64,000 bases of DNA from Anaerofustis stercorihominis (lineage in GTDB: Bacteria > Bacillota > Clostridia > Eubacteriales > Anaerofustaceae). The notes below the pieces were generated by a model that saw nothing but the letters and a program-made list of their open reading frames with translations, was not told the origin of the DNA and did no database searches. This document shows, piece after piece, positions 55,681 through 63,927 of this stretch. The translations under genes and the position numbers were made by a program. The stretch is from contig NZ_JANJZK010000009.1 of NCBI RefSeq assembly GCF_024623185.1, forward strand, positions 1 to 64,000, read 5' to 3'. The first letter of the stretch is position 1. Each line of letters begins with the position of its first letter.

Positions 55681-56370
55681 ATGAAAAATGATAAAGAAAA
55701 TATAAATGAATTAGAAGAAGAAAATGAAGATATAATTTTAATAGGTTACGATGGAGATGATATTAAAGGCAGCATTGACTCTCTTTCATCAAGGTCATCT
55801 TATTATCCTTTATCTGCTAATCAAGGCAGAGTATTGAATGCTAAGGTAGATGGATTTCTAGATAATATTAATAATTTAGAAAATAAAATAGGAACTTTGC
55901 TTGATATCTTTTATCCAATAGGGAGTATCTATCAAAGTACAAAAAGTATTGATCCAAATAATGTTATAGGCGGGACATGGCAAAAGATAGAGGGTAGATT
56001 TTTGTTTGCGAGCTCTTCTACTTATTCAATCGGTAATGAAGGAGGCAGCGATAAAAATATTTTAATTGCTAACAATATACCGTTATTATCAGTTAATACT
56101 AAAATCAATGAAACTACACTAAAAGGCGCTTTTGGGAATTTTGCGACTCAAAGTTCAGGACAAGGCCCCAGTGCCAGCGGGATTTGTTCCTCATATATGG
56201 ATGGTGATTACGGTGGTTATGGTACATCTAAAAAAGGATTGAAAGATGCTATAAGAATAGATGCTACTCATAGTCATACCGCAACTGCTACTGCAGGAAA
56301 TTCTTCTCCTCAAGCAATAAATAACATGCCTCCCTATAAGGTTATAAATATGTGGGAGAGGATAGGTTAA
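55681..56370 (+). CDS. Phage tail-fibre/baseplate-like protein, isolated
   Basis: 229 aa. The N-terminal ~40 residues are acidic. LSANQGRVLNAKVDG is a motif of phage tail-fibre repeats. FYPIGSIYQSTKSIDPNNVI opens a tail collar-like domain, with GGTWQKIEGRFLFASS, His-containing THSHTATATAG, and NNMPPYKVINMWER at the C-terminus, as in siphophage baseplate proteins. No other phage gene is adjacent. It has GGAGG before the ATG and its own terminator, so it may be a domesticated remnant or a surface protein using the same fold. Confidence 0.78.
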   Translation: MKNDKENINELEEENEDIILIGYDGDDIKGSIDSLSSRSSYYPLSANQGRVLNAKVDGFLDNINNLENKIGTLLDIFYPIGSIYQSTKSIDPNNVIGGTWQKIEGRFLFASSSTYSIGNEGGSDKNILIANNIPLLSVNTKINETTLKGAFGNFATQSSGQGPSASGICSSYMDGDYGGYGTSKKGLKDAIRIDATHSHTATATAGNSSPQAINNMPPYKVINMWERIG

Positions 56371-56398
56371 AGAGATTATTTATATAATCTCTTTTTTA
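56369..56398 (+). terminator. Terminator after the phage-tail-like gene
   Basis: AGAGATTAT (56371-56379) pairs with ATAATCTCT (56384-56392), followed by T6. Confidence 0.9.
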
Positions 56399-56471
56399 TT
56401 TAATTTACAGAATATTGCAATCATTTACACCGTCTAATATCTATAAAAATAATAAAATTTTGTTTAATGAC

Positions 56472-56500
56472 TTGAACTATACATGTTTTTTATTTATTAT
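56472..56500 (+). promoter_or_regulatory. Promoter of the cysteine desulfurase operon
   Basis: TTGAAC (56472-56477), 17-nt spacer, TATTAT (56495-56500). No IscR box was recognised. Confidence 0.75.
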
Positions 56501-56538
56501 ATTCATACTACATTAGTAGGAAAGGAGATAAATAGGTA

Positions 56539-57693
56539 ATGAGAGTATATTTAGACAATGCCGCTACTACGAGACCTTATGATGAAGTAAGGGAAATAGT
56601 GGATGAATATAATGATAAATTTTATGCCAATGCATCTTCTCTTCATTCTTTTGGCAGGGAAGCCAGAAAAGGGATAGAATGGGCAAGAGAGGAAATAGCA
56701 GGTTTAATAAATGCTTCTCCCAGAGAAATAATATTTACTTCAGGTGCTACCGAAAGCGATAACTGGGCGATAAGAGGTGCCGCTTATCATAATAAAAATA
56801 AAGGTAAACATATAATAACTTCGGCTATAGAACATCATGCCGTGCTTCATACTTGTAGCCAGCTTGAAAAAGAAGGTTTTGACGTTACTTATCTTCCCGT
56901 TGACAGTGATGGAAATATAAGTATAAGAGAATTAAAGGATGCTATAAGGGACGATACGATACTTATAAGTATTATGGCTGCAAATAATGAAATAGGTACT
57001 ATCGAGCCGATCAAAGAAATAGGTGAGGTTGCAAGAAAAAAGGGTATATTATTTCATACGGATGCGGTTCAGGCTGTGGGTAAAATGGATATTGATGTTG
57101 AGAAAATGAATATCGATTTGCTTTCAATGTCTGCTCATAAAATTCACGGACCGAAAGGTGTAGGCTTTTTATATATAAATAAAAAAGTGATACTTGACGT
57201 GTTTATGCAGGGAGGCGGACAGGAAAGAGCTTTAAGAGCGGGGACATATAACGCTCCTTGCATTGCGGGATTTGGAAAAGCAGTTGAGATAACAAAGAAA
57301 ACTATGAATCAAGATACTGAGTATATAAAAGAGCTTAGAGATTATTTTATTGATGATATTTTAAAGAATGTTCCTGATACTATTTTAAATGGGAGTAGGG
57401 AGCATAGATTATGCAATAATATAAATTTTACTTTTAAAGGTATTGAAGGTGAAGCCTTTTTATATGCTTTGGATTTAGAAGGCATTGCTTGTTCGACGGG
57501 TTCTGCCTGTACTGCCGACTCGGGAAGCGAATCTCATGTAATAGATGCTCTCGGAGACAGTAATAAATTTGAAATTGGAGCAATCGTAAGATTTTCTCTA
57601 TCCAAATTTAATACAAAAGAAGAAATTGATTATACTATGGAAGTTTTAAAAAGAACAGTTGAAAGACTTAGAAAGCTAAGTCCATTTTATTAA
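56539..57693 (+). CDS. nifS: Cysteine desulfurase (NifS/IscS family)
   Basis: 384-aa PLP enzyme that moves sulfur from cysteine to the IscU scaffold. YLDNAATTRPYDEV at the start, the PLP lysine in SMSAHKIHGPKG, and the catalytic Cys in GIACSTGSACTADSG. The active-site loop and length fit class I. Followed 13 nt later by iscU. Whether it serves general Fe-S assembly or one pathway cannot be told. Confidence 0.96.
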   Translation: MRVYLDNAATTRPYDEVREIVDEYNDKFYANASSLHSFGREARKGIEWAREEIAGLINASPREIIFTSGATESDNWAIRGAAYHNKNKGKHIITSAIEHHAVLHTCSQLEKEGFDVTYLPVDSDGNISIRELKDAIRDDTILISIMAANNEIGTIEPIKEIGEVARKKGILFHTDAVQAVGKMDIDVEKMNIDLLSMSAHKIHGPKGVGFLYINKKVILDVFMQGGGQERALRAGTYNAPCIAGFGKAVEITKKTMNQDTEYIKELRDYFIDDILKNVPDTILNGSREHRLCNNINFTFKGIEGEAFLYALDLEGIACSTGSACTADSGSESHVIDALGDSNKFEIGAIVRFSLSKFNTKEEIDYTMEVLKRTVERLRKLSPFY

Positions 57694-57706
57694 GGAGGAA
57701 TTAATT

Positions 57707-58084
57707 ATGTATAATGATATTGTATTAGACCATTTTCAAAATCCAAGAAATGTTGGTGTTATAGAAGATGCTACTGTTGTAGCAAAAGAAGCCAGTCCGT
57801 CTTGCGGGGATACAACGGAGTTTTTCCTAAAGATAGACGATAATGATGTTATTACGGATATTAAGTTTCGAACTTTCGGATGTGCAGCGGCAATAGCGAG
57901 TGCAAGTATGTCAACAGAGCTTATAAAAGGCAAGACTGTAGAGGAAGCAAGAAAAATCACAAATAAAATGGTTGTGGATTCTCTCGGTGGTCTTCCCGCT
58001 CCCAAAGTACATTGTTCGGTTCTTGCCGAAGGGGTCATAAATAAAGCTTTGGATGAATATGTTCAGATGAAGAATAACGACTAA
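57707..58084 (+). CDS. iscU: Fe-S cluster scaffold IscU/NifU-N
   Basis: 125 aa. The three ligand cysteines are in SPSCGDTTEF, FGCAAAIASASM and KVHCSVLAEG, with the conserved Asp of CGD. YNDIVLDHFQNPRNVGVIED is a classical start. It receives sulfur from the adjacent desulfurase. Probable source of clusters for the radical-SAM enzyme two genes downstream and for ferredoxin. Confidence 0.96.
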   Translation: MYNDIVLDHFQNPRNVGVIEDATVVAKEASPSCGDTTEFFLKIDDNDVITDIKFRTFGCAAAIASASMSTELIKGKTVEEARKITNKMVVDSLGGLPAPKVHCSVLAEGVINKALDEYVQMKNND

Positions 58085-58090
58085 ACTCTA

Positions 58091-58119
58091 TTGTAAATGA
58101 TTATTCTTTATGCTATAAT
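58091..58119 (+). promoter_or_regulatory. Promoter of the SCIFF gene
   Basis: TTGTAA (58091-58096), 17-nt spacer, TATAAT (58114-58119), ahead of a GGAGG site and the peptide start. Confidence 0.85.
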
Positions 58120-58151
58120 TTAGGGAAGAAATTATTTTTCGGAGGATGAAA

Positions 58152-58286
58152 ATGAAACATATTAAAAAAGTGAACGAAGTAAGAGAAGATAGAAAAAATA
58201 AAGGTTGCGGCGAATGTGCTACATCTTGTCAATCAGCATGCAAAACTTCTTGTACTGTTGGTAACCAACCTTGCGAAAATAAATAA
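58152..58286 (+). CDS. scfA: SCIFF ribosomal peptide precursor (six cysteines in forty-five residues)
   Basis: 44-aa precursor of a ribosomally made, modified peptide. It has exactly six cysteines, all in the C-terminal 28 residues (KGCGECATSCQSACKTSCT, then a final Cys), behind a charged leader (KKVNEVREDRKNK). SCIFF is nearly universal in Clostridia and its maturase makes thioether links from cysteine sulfur to threonine alpha-carbon. The final role of the peptide is unknown. GGAGG lies 7 nt upstream of the ATG. A terminator separates it from the maturase. Confidence 0.96.
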   Translation: MKHIKKVNEVREDRKNKGCGECATSCQSACKTSCTVGNQPCENK

Positions 58287-58302
58287 TAAAAAATAATAGA
58301 AT

Positions 58303-58333
58303 AAAAAAAGCAACCTTTTGGTTGCCTTTTTTT
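58303..58333 (+). terminator. Terminator between SCIFF and its maturase
   Basis: GCAACC (58310-58315) pairs with GGTTGC (58320-58325) around TTTT, with A/T flanks that extend the stem, then a T tract. Read-through would make the maturase less abundant than the peptide mRNA. Confidence 0.9.
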
Positions 58334-58349
58334 AAGTTAAGAGGAAGTT

Positions 58350-59714
58350 ATGGGAATATATAAATATAAATTTAAAGATAAATACATAGTACTGGATATA
58401 AATTCTTCGCTTGTTTATGACGTAGATGAAATGACTTATGATGTTCTTGACTATTATAAAAAAGAAAATGAATATAATATAGTAAGTATTCTTAAAAGTA
58501 AATATGACGAAGAAGAAATTAAAGAAGTTATAGCTGAAATAAAAGAACTTGAAGCAGAAAAAAGACTTTATACTCCTGAGAAAAAGGTAAACAGAAAGCT
58601 TTATGAGAAGGGTATAGTTAAAGCGATGTGTCTTCATGTTTCACATGACTGTAACCTAGCCTGTCGCTACTGTTTTGCATCGGGCGGGAACTTCAATATG
58701 AAAAAAGAAGTTATGAATATTGAAACAGCGAAAAAGGCTATAGACTTTATTATAAGTAATTCAGGAAATAAAGTTCATCTTGAAGTAGATTTCTTTGGAG
58801 GAGAGCCTCTGCTTAATTTCGATGTGGTAAAGCAGACTGTTGAATATGCTAAAGAAGAAGCTAAAAAACATGGTAAGATATTTAGATTTACTTTAACGAC
58901 GAATTGTGTTCTTTTAAATGATGATATAATCGATTACCTTAATAAGGAAATGTATAATGTAGTATTATCCTTGGACGGAAGAAAGGAAATAAACGATTAT
59001 ACGAGACCTATTGCAAACGGTAAGGGAAGTTATGATTTGATAATAGAAAATATTAAAAAAGTGGCTGAATCCAGAGATAAACTCGGACTTGATTATTACA
59101 TAAGAGGTACGTATACCAAACATAACTTGGACTTTTATAAAGATGTTAAACATTTTTCTGATATAGGTTTAAAACAGTTATCCGTTGAAAGTGTCGTTGC
59201 AGATGAGAGTGAAGAATATGCAATAACGAAAGAAGATTTGCCTGAAATAATGGATAGTTATGATAAACTTACTGACATTTATTTGGACAGGCTGGGAACG
59301 GATAAAGAATTTAGGTTCTTCCACTTTAATGTAGATTTAGACGGCGGTAAATGCGAATATAAGAGAGTATCCGGCTGCGGTGCGGGATGTGAATATATTG
59401 CGGTAACTCCATTCGGAGATATTTATCCATGTCATCAATTTGTTGGAAATAAAGATTTTGTAATGGGTAATTTAAATGATGGAATAACCAATGATGAACT
59501 TAGAAATAAATTCTACAGTTCAAACAGTGTTTTGGATAAAAAAGAATGTGAGGACTGCTTCTGTAAGTATTTCTGCGGAGGCGGATGTCATGCAAACAGC
59601 TATAATTTTAACAAGGATATCAATGGTATTTACGAAACAGGATGTGATATCCTAAGAAAAAGAATGGAATGTGCTATATATATTAAATGCAAAGAAAAAG
59701 AACTTGTTGACTAG
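58350..59714 (+). CDS. scfB: SCIFF maturase, radical-SAM/SPASM thioether synthase
   Basis: 454 aa. An N-terminal peptide-binding region (RRE-like) spans the first ~90 residues. The radical-SAM cluster motif CNLACRYC follows VSHD near residues 95-105. The SPASM domain near the C-terminus supplies auxiliary-cluster cysteines (CGAGCEY, CHQF, CEDCFCKYFCGGGCHANS and the last C). Matches the SCIFF-maturase family that forms thioether bonds on SCIFF. Starts 63 nt after the peptide gene with only a terminator between; GAGG precedes the ATG. Confidence 0.95.
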   Translation: MGIYKYKFKDKYIVLDINSSLVYDVDEMTYDVLDYYKKENEYNIVSILKSKYDEEEIKEVIAEIKELEAEKRLYTPEKKVNRKLYEKGIVKAMCLHVSHDCNLACRYCFASGGNFNMKKEVMNIETAKKAIDFIISNSGNKVHLEVDFFGGEPLLNFDVVKQTVEYAKEEAKKHGKIFRFTLTTNCVLLNDDIIDYLNKEMYNVVLSLDGRKEINDYTRPIANGKGSYDLIIENIKKVAESRDKLGLDYYIRGTYTKHNLDFYKDVKHFSDIGLKQLSVESVVADESEEYAITKEDLPEIMDSYDKLTDIYLDRLGTDKEFRFFHFNVDLDGGKCEYKRVSGCGAGCEYIAVTPFGDIYPCHQFVGNKDFVMGNLNDGITNDELRNKFYSSNSVLDKKECEDCFCKYFCGGGCHANSYNFNKDINGIYETGCDILRKRMECAIYIKCKEKELVD

Positions 59715-59775
59715 AAAATAAAAACGCTGTAAAATTAAAATATTATAATTAACAAAATTTAGGAGTAGAGGATAT

Positions 59776-61062
59776 ATGAAAAAGAAAAATGGGCTGAAGA
59801 TGTTATTTATCTTAGTCGCCGTAGCTTTTTGTTACTATGTTTTCATGTTCGGTCTTCCTGTAAGTAAGGTCATAGGTATTTATGATATTGATCCTATAAA
59901 AGATACCATTAATTACGGACTTGATTTGACCGGCGGGGTTAATGTGGTACTACAGGCTAAAGAAAGCGACGGAAATAAAATAAATGACGATACTTTAGAT
60001 AAAGCAGTCGAAACTATAAGAACTCGTATCGACTCTCTTGGTGTAAAAGAACCGACGATATCAAAACAAGGTAATGATAAAATCAGAGTATCTATACCGG
60101 ATGTTGAAGATCAGGAAGAAGCCTTATCTATGATCGGTAAGACCGCGAAGTTGCAATTCGTGGGACCCGACGGGAAAGTAATCCTTGACGGTTCGAGTGT
60201 AAAGAGTGCAAAGTATGAAATTCAAAAGACTAATAACTACGTTGAAGAACCTGTAGTATCTCTTACATTTGATGATAAAGGGGCAAAAGCATTTGCCGAC
60301 GCAACAAGTAACAATATAGGCAAAGTTATTTCTATTGAACTTGACGGAGAGAAGATTTCCACACCTACGGTTCAAAGTGCGATAACGGACGGCAAATGTG
60401 TAATTACGGGAATGAAAGACGGAGAAGAAGCTACAAAGCTTGCGACTTTAATTAAAGCGGGTTCACTTCCTGTAGAACTTGAAGCGATTGAAATAAGGAC
60501 TATCGGACCAACTCTCGGTGCGGATTCTTTAAATAAGAGTTTGAAAGCCGGTGTTATAGGTGTAGGTTTGGTATTCTTATTCATGATAGTATTTTATCTT
60601 CTTCCGGGAGTTGTTGCCGATATTTCGCTTGCTATTTATATAGTGATTTATTTATTCTTAATGTCCGGTCTTGGGGTTACACTGACCCTTCCCGGTATTG
60701 CAGGTATCATTCTGTCCATAGGTATGGCTGTTGACAGTAATGTAATCATATTTGAAAGAATGAAAGAAGAGCTTAGAAGCGGTAAGACAATAATGGGTTC
60801 AATAGAGGCAGGCTTCTCCAGAGCCTTGACATCTATTATCGATGCTAATATTACGACCATTATTGCAGGTCTGGTATTATTCTTCCTTGGTGCGGGGACT
60901 ATAAAAGGATTTGCGCTTACTCTTATGGTAGGGGTCGTTGTAAGTATGTTCACCGCAGTATTTGTTACAAAGAAATTAATGATTTTAGTTACTTCTTCGG
61001 ATAAATTCAGTGACTTAAAATTATTTGGTATAAAGAACGTGGGAGGTAATGACAATGAATAA
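59776..61062 (+). CDS. secD: Protein translocase subunit SecD
   Basis: 428 aa, six membrane helices with a large extracytoplasmic loop after the first. DLTGGVNVVLQAK, RIDSLGVKEPTISKQGNDKI and VDSNVIIFERMKEELRSG are typical; GFSRALTSIIDANITTIIAG ends the transport part. Uses the proton gradient to pull proteins through SecYEG. The gene follows the SCIFF maturase, a frequent clostridial order. The start has AGGAG 9 nt upstream. Confidence 0.97.
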   Translation: MKKKNGLKMLFILVAVAFCYYVFMFGLPVSKVIGIYDIDPIKDTINYGLDLTGGVNVVLQAKESDGNKINDDTLDKAVETIRTRIDSLGVKEPTISKQGNDKIRVSIPDVEDQEEALSMIGKTAKLQFVGPDGKVILDGSSVKSAKYEIQKTNNYVEEPVVSLTFDDKGAKAFADATSNNIGKVISIELDGEKISTPTVQSAITDGKCVITGMKDGEEATKLATLIKAGSLPVELEAIEIRTIGPTLGADSLNKSLKAGVIGVGLVFLFMIVFYLLPGVVADISLAIYIVIYLFLMSGLGVTLTLPGIAGIILSIGMAVDSNVIIFERMKEELRSGKTIMGSIEAGFSRALTSIIDANITTIIAGLVLFFLGAGTIKGFALTLMVGVVVSMFTAVFVTKKLMILVTSSDKFSDLKLFGIKNVGGNDNE

Positions 61063-62137
61063 TAAGATTAAAATTGATTTTGCCAAACACGCAAAAAAAT
61101 ACCTTGTCATAGCATTGGTGCTTATTGTTGTATCTCTCGGTTCTGTATTGTTCAGAGGTTTAGATTTCGGTATAGACTTTAAAGGCGGGACTATCATAAC
61201 AATGGAGCTTCATCAGAAATTTGATGTTGATGATGTAAAAGCTATTTCCGGTAAGTATGACAGCAAAGCCGAAGTAACGACTTCAGGGGATAACGGAACT
61301 CAGGCTGTTATCAGTACAAGCAAAGATTTTACAGACAGTGAAAGAAAATCTTTATTCAATGATTTTAAAACCAAATATGATTTACAAGAAAAAGATTTGC
61401 TTTCAATAGATAATGTGTCCGGAACCGTCGGAGATGAACTTAGATCCATGGCAGTGAAGGCATGTATTATAGCGGTAATATGTATGCTCATTTATATAAC
61501 ATTCAGATTTGAATTTATGCAGGGACTGTGTGCCATATTCTCTCTAATATTTGATATGTGTATGGTTCTCGGAGTATTTTCAATATTCCAAATACAAGTA
61601 AATTCATCATTTATTGCAGCTATGCTTACTATACTCGGTTATTCAATAAACGATACTATAATTACCTTTGACAGGGTAAGGGAAAACAGTCCAAAGGTTA
61701 AAAGAGGCGATTATTATAATCTCGTAAATGTAAGTATCAACCAGACAATGACTCGTTCTATCAATACGACACTCACCACTCTTTTAGCTGTAACTCCGTT
61801 ATTGATATTCGGTACTACATCTATCAAAGAATTTGTATTCCCAATGATGATTGGTTTTGTATCGGGTGTATTTTCTTCCATATGTGTAGCCGTTCCCGTT
61901 TGGTATATGATTAAAGAGAAACAAAAACTCAAAAATCCTGATAGGGTTCGTATGCCGGAACGCAAAAAGCCTAAAGCCATTGATGAAGATTTAATGGTTA
62001 ATGTAGTCGATGACGTTAAAGAAGTAGAGGCTATAGTAAAAAGCGAAGAAGAGATATTGAGAGAACAGGAAGAGAAAAAAGCTAGGCGAAAAGCCAGAAA
62101 AGAAAAGAAGAAAAACAGAAAAAAAGGTCAGAGATAA
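61055..62137 (+). CDS. secF: Protein translocase subunit SecF
   Basis: 360 aa, six membrane helices. FRGLDFGIDFKGGTIITMEL, GYSINDTIITFDRVRENSPK and SINTTLTTLLAVTPLLIFG are typical. The C-terminal ~40 residues are basic (KKARRKARKEKKKNRKKGQR). Two ATGs are possible; GGGAGG is 2 nt from 61049 and 8 nt from 61055, so the second is preferred. It overlaps secD by 8 bp. Confidence 0.97.
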   Translation: MNNKIKIDFAKHAKKYLVIALVLIVVSLGSVLFRGLDFGIDFKGGTIITMELHQKFDVDDVKAISGKYDSKAEVTTSGDNGTQAVISTSKDFTDSERKSLFNDFKTKYDLQEKDLLSIDNVSGTVGDELRSMAVKACIIAVICMLIYITFRFEFMQGLCAIFSLIFDMCMVLGVFSIFQIQVNSSFIAAMLTILGYSINDTIITFDRVRENSPKVKRGDYYNLVNVSINQTMTRSINTTLTTLLAVTPLLIFGTTSIKEFVFPMMIGFVSGVFSSICVAVPVWYMIKEKQKLKNPDRVRMPERKKPKAIDEDLMVNVVDDVKEVEAIVKSEEEILREQEEKKARRKARKEKKKNRKKGQR

Positions 62138-62166
62138 AAAGAGGATTTATATATCCTCTTTTTTTA
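62136..62166 (+). terminator. Terminator after secD-secF
   Basis: AAAAAGAGGAT pairs with ATCCTCTTTTT, then T. Confidence 0.9.
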
Positions 62167-62199
62167 TTAAGTAAATTTATTTTTCTATTTTATTAAGAA

Positions 62200-62228
62200 T
62201 AGACAAATATTAATATTTTTGATATAAT
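62200..62228 (+). promoter_or_regulatory. Promoter of the cation/proton antiporter gene
   Basis: TAGACA (62200-62205), 17-nt spacer, TATAAT (62223-62228). Expected start near 62235. Confidence 0.82.
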
Positions 62229-62246
62229 ATAATTAATAAATTAGTT

Positions 62247-62288
62247 AAGCCTAACAAAGATGTTTAATAACTTTTGTTGGGCTTTTTT
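62247..62288 (+). promoter_or_regulatory. Terminator-like attenuator in the antiporter leader
   Basis: AAGCCTAACAAA (62247-62258) pairs with TTTGTTGGGCTT (62273-62284; one G-U), then T tract, ending 7 nt before the AAAAAGGAGG of the gene. Only about 12 nt of RNA precede it, too few for an aptamer, so control must come from the stem itself, a protein, or transcription rate. Confidence 0.6.
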
Positions 62289-62306
62289 ATAAAAAGGAGG
62301 TTTGGG

Positions 62307-63905
62307 ATGACATTTTATTTATTGATTTCTGCCCTTGTGATAATACTTTGTCTTTTTTGTAATAAGCTTTCCAATAAAATAGGACTTCCCGCACTTCTTA
62401 TTTTCATTGGTATAGGTATATTATTTGGTAGTGACGGGATTTTCAAAATTTATTTTGATGATTATAAATTAGCGGAGATGATTTGCAGCATAGCCCTCAT
62501 TTTTATAATGTTCTTCGGTGGTTTTTGTACAAACTGGAATATAGCTAAACCTGTTATAAACAAAGCTGTGAGTTTATCGACGTTAGGTGTAATATTGACA
62601 GCTTTTTGGGTGGCATTATTTTCTACATATATTCTTAAATTTGACTTTTTAACCGGACTGTTAATAGGCTCTTTGCTTGGTTCGACCGATGCTGCCAGTG
62701 TTTTTTCCATACTGAGGCTTCACAAGCTCAATTTAAAAAACGGTCTTGCTTCCATCCTGGAAATTGAAAGCGGGAGTAATGATCCATTTGCATTTATTAT
62801 GACAATGCTTACCTTAACATTGATGGGTGTGGGAAGTCATGGCTCGATAGTTACATTTATATTCAAAGAAATTATTTTCGGACTTATTATCGGTGTATTG
62901 ATAGGTTTAATCGGAATATATATTTTAAATAAAGTAAACTTAAAGGGAGACGGACTTGATACTATATTTGTATTTGCTCTTGCACTTACTGCATATGCTC
63001 TTCCTGTTACTATAGGAGGAAATGGATATTTAAGTGTATATATTGCAGGACTTATTTTGGGTAACAGTAATATAAAAAATAAGATATCTCTTGTTCATTT
63101 CTTTAACGGTATCACCGGACTTGCTCAAATGATAATATTCTTTATTTTAGGATTATTATCCTTTCCTAGTCAGATCCCTGATATATTTTTAACTGCACTT
63201 TCTATAATGTTATTCTTAACTTTTATCGCCAGACCAATAGTAGTATTTATTATATTAAAACCGTTTAAAGTGAATTTAAAACAAATATTATTTATTTCTT
63301 TTTCCGGACTTAGAGGTGCAGCCTCAATAGTTTTTGCAATTATTGTGATAGCTTCGGGAGCCCAATTAAGTATAGATATTTATCATATAGTATTTTTGGT
63401 AGCAATATTTTCAATTTTATTTCAAGGTACACTTCTTCCTTACGTTGCCAAAAAGCTGGATGTTGTTGACAACGAAGAGGATGTATTTAAGACTTTTACG
63501 GATTATAACGAAGTTACCGATATGGAACTGGTGCAAATAAAGGTTACTAAGGATACGGATTTCTTAAATAAAAAATTATGTGATTTAAGCCTTCCAAAGA
63601 AAATGCTTATAGTAATGATAAAAAGAGGAGAGGATTCCATTGTCCCAAATGGCAATACTATGCTTAGAGAAGGGGATATTATAATTTTTAATGCAAAACT
63701 TTATAATGATGATAATATTAAATTAAAAGAAGTTAAAGCTGAAGATAGACCTGAGTGGATAAATAAAAGTATAAGTGAAATAACTTTTAAAAATAAAAGA
63801 AGACTTATTGTAATGATTAAAAGAGGGAAAAAGACCGTTATTCCGAGGGGAAATACTAAAATCAAAAATGACGATATATTGGTATTAAGCGGTTTTGATG
63901 AATAA
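62307..63905 (+). CDS. CPA1 cation/proton antiporter with two C-terminal TrkA_C/RCK repeats
   Basis: 532 aa. About twelve membrane helices to residue ~390, with GSTDAASVFS and ESGSNDPFAF, the charged antiporter core, and GLRGAASIVFAI near the end. The C-terminal ~130 residues hold two similar copies: KKMLIVMIKRGEDSIVPNGN and KRRLIVMIKRGKKTVIPRGN, each followed by an acidic loop. These are RCK_C-like domains that in related proteins bind nucleotides such as c-di-AMP. Probably K+/H+ or Na+/H+ exchange. GGAGG lies 8 nt before the ATG at 62307; the earlier frame at 62274 overlaps the attenuator. Confidence 0.9.
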   Translation: MTFYLLISALVIILCLFCNKLSNKIGLPALLIFIGIGILFGSDGIFKIYFDDYKLAEMICSIALIFIMFFGGFCTNWNIAKPVINKAVSLSTLGVILTAFWVALFSTYILKFDFLTGLLIGSLLGSTDAASVFSILRLHKLNLKNGLASILEIESGSNDPFAFIMTMLTLTLMGVGSHGSIVTFIFKEIIFGLIIGVLIGLIGIYILNKVNLKGDGLDTIFVFALALTAYALPVTIGGNGYLSVYIAGLILGNSNIKNKISLVHFFNGITGLAQMIIFFILGLLSFPSQIPDIFLTALSIMLFLTFIARPIVVFIILKPFKVNLKQILFISFSGLRGAASIVFAIIVIASGAQLSIDIYHIVFLVAIFSILFQGTLLPYVAKKLDVVDNEEDVFKTFTDYNEVTDMELVQIKVTKDTDFLNKKLCDLSLPKKMLIVMIKRGEDSIVPNGNTMLREGDIIIFNAKLYNDDNIKLKEVKAEDRPEWINKSISEITFKNKRRLIVMIKRGKKTVIPRGNTKIKNDDILVLSGFDE

Positions 63906-63927
63906 AAGCTCCGAAATGGAGCTTTTA
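63904..63927. terminator. Terminator after the antiporter
   Basis: AAAAGCTCC (63904-63912) pairs with GGAGCTTTT (63918-63926). It also overlaps the stop of the minus-strand partial gene. Confidence 0.85.

Noticed and set aside
62229-62306. c-di-AMP (ydaO) or other aptamer before the antiporter
   Set aside because: Only about 12 nt of transcript precede the terminator hairpin, so no known aptamer can be accommodated.
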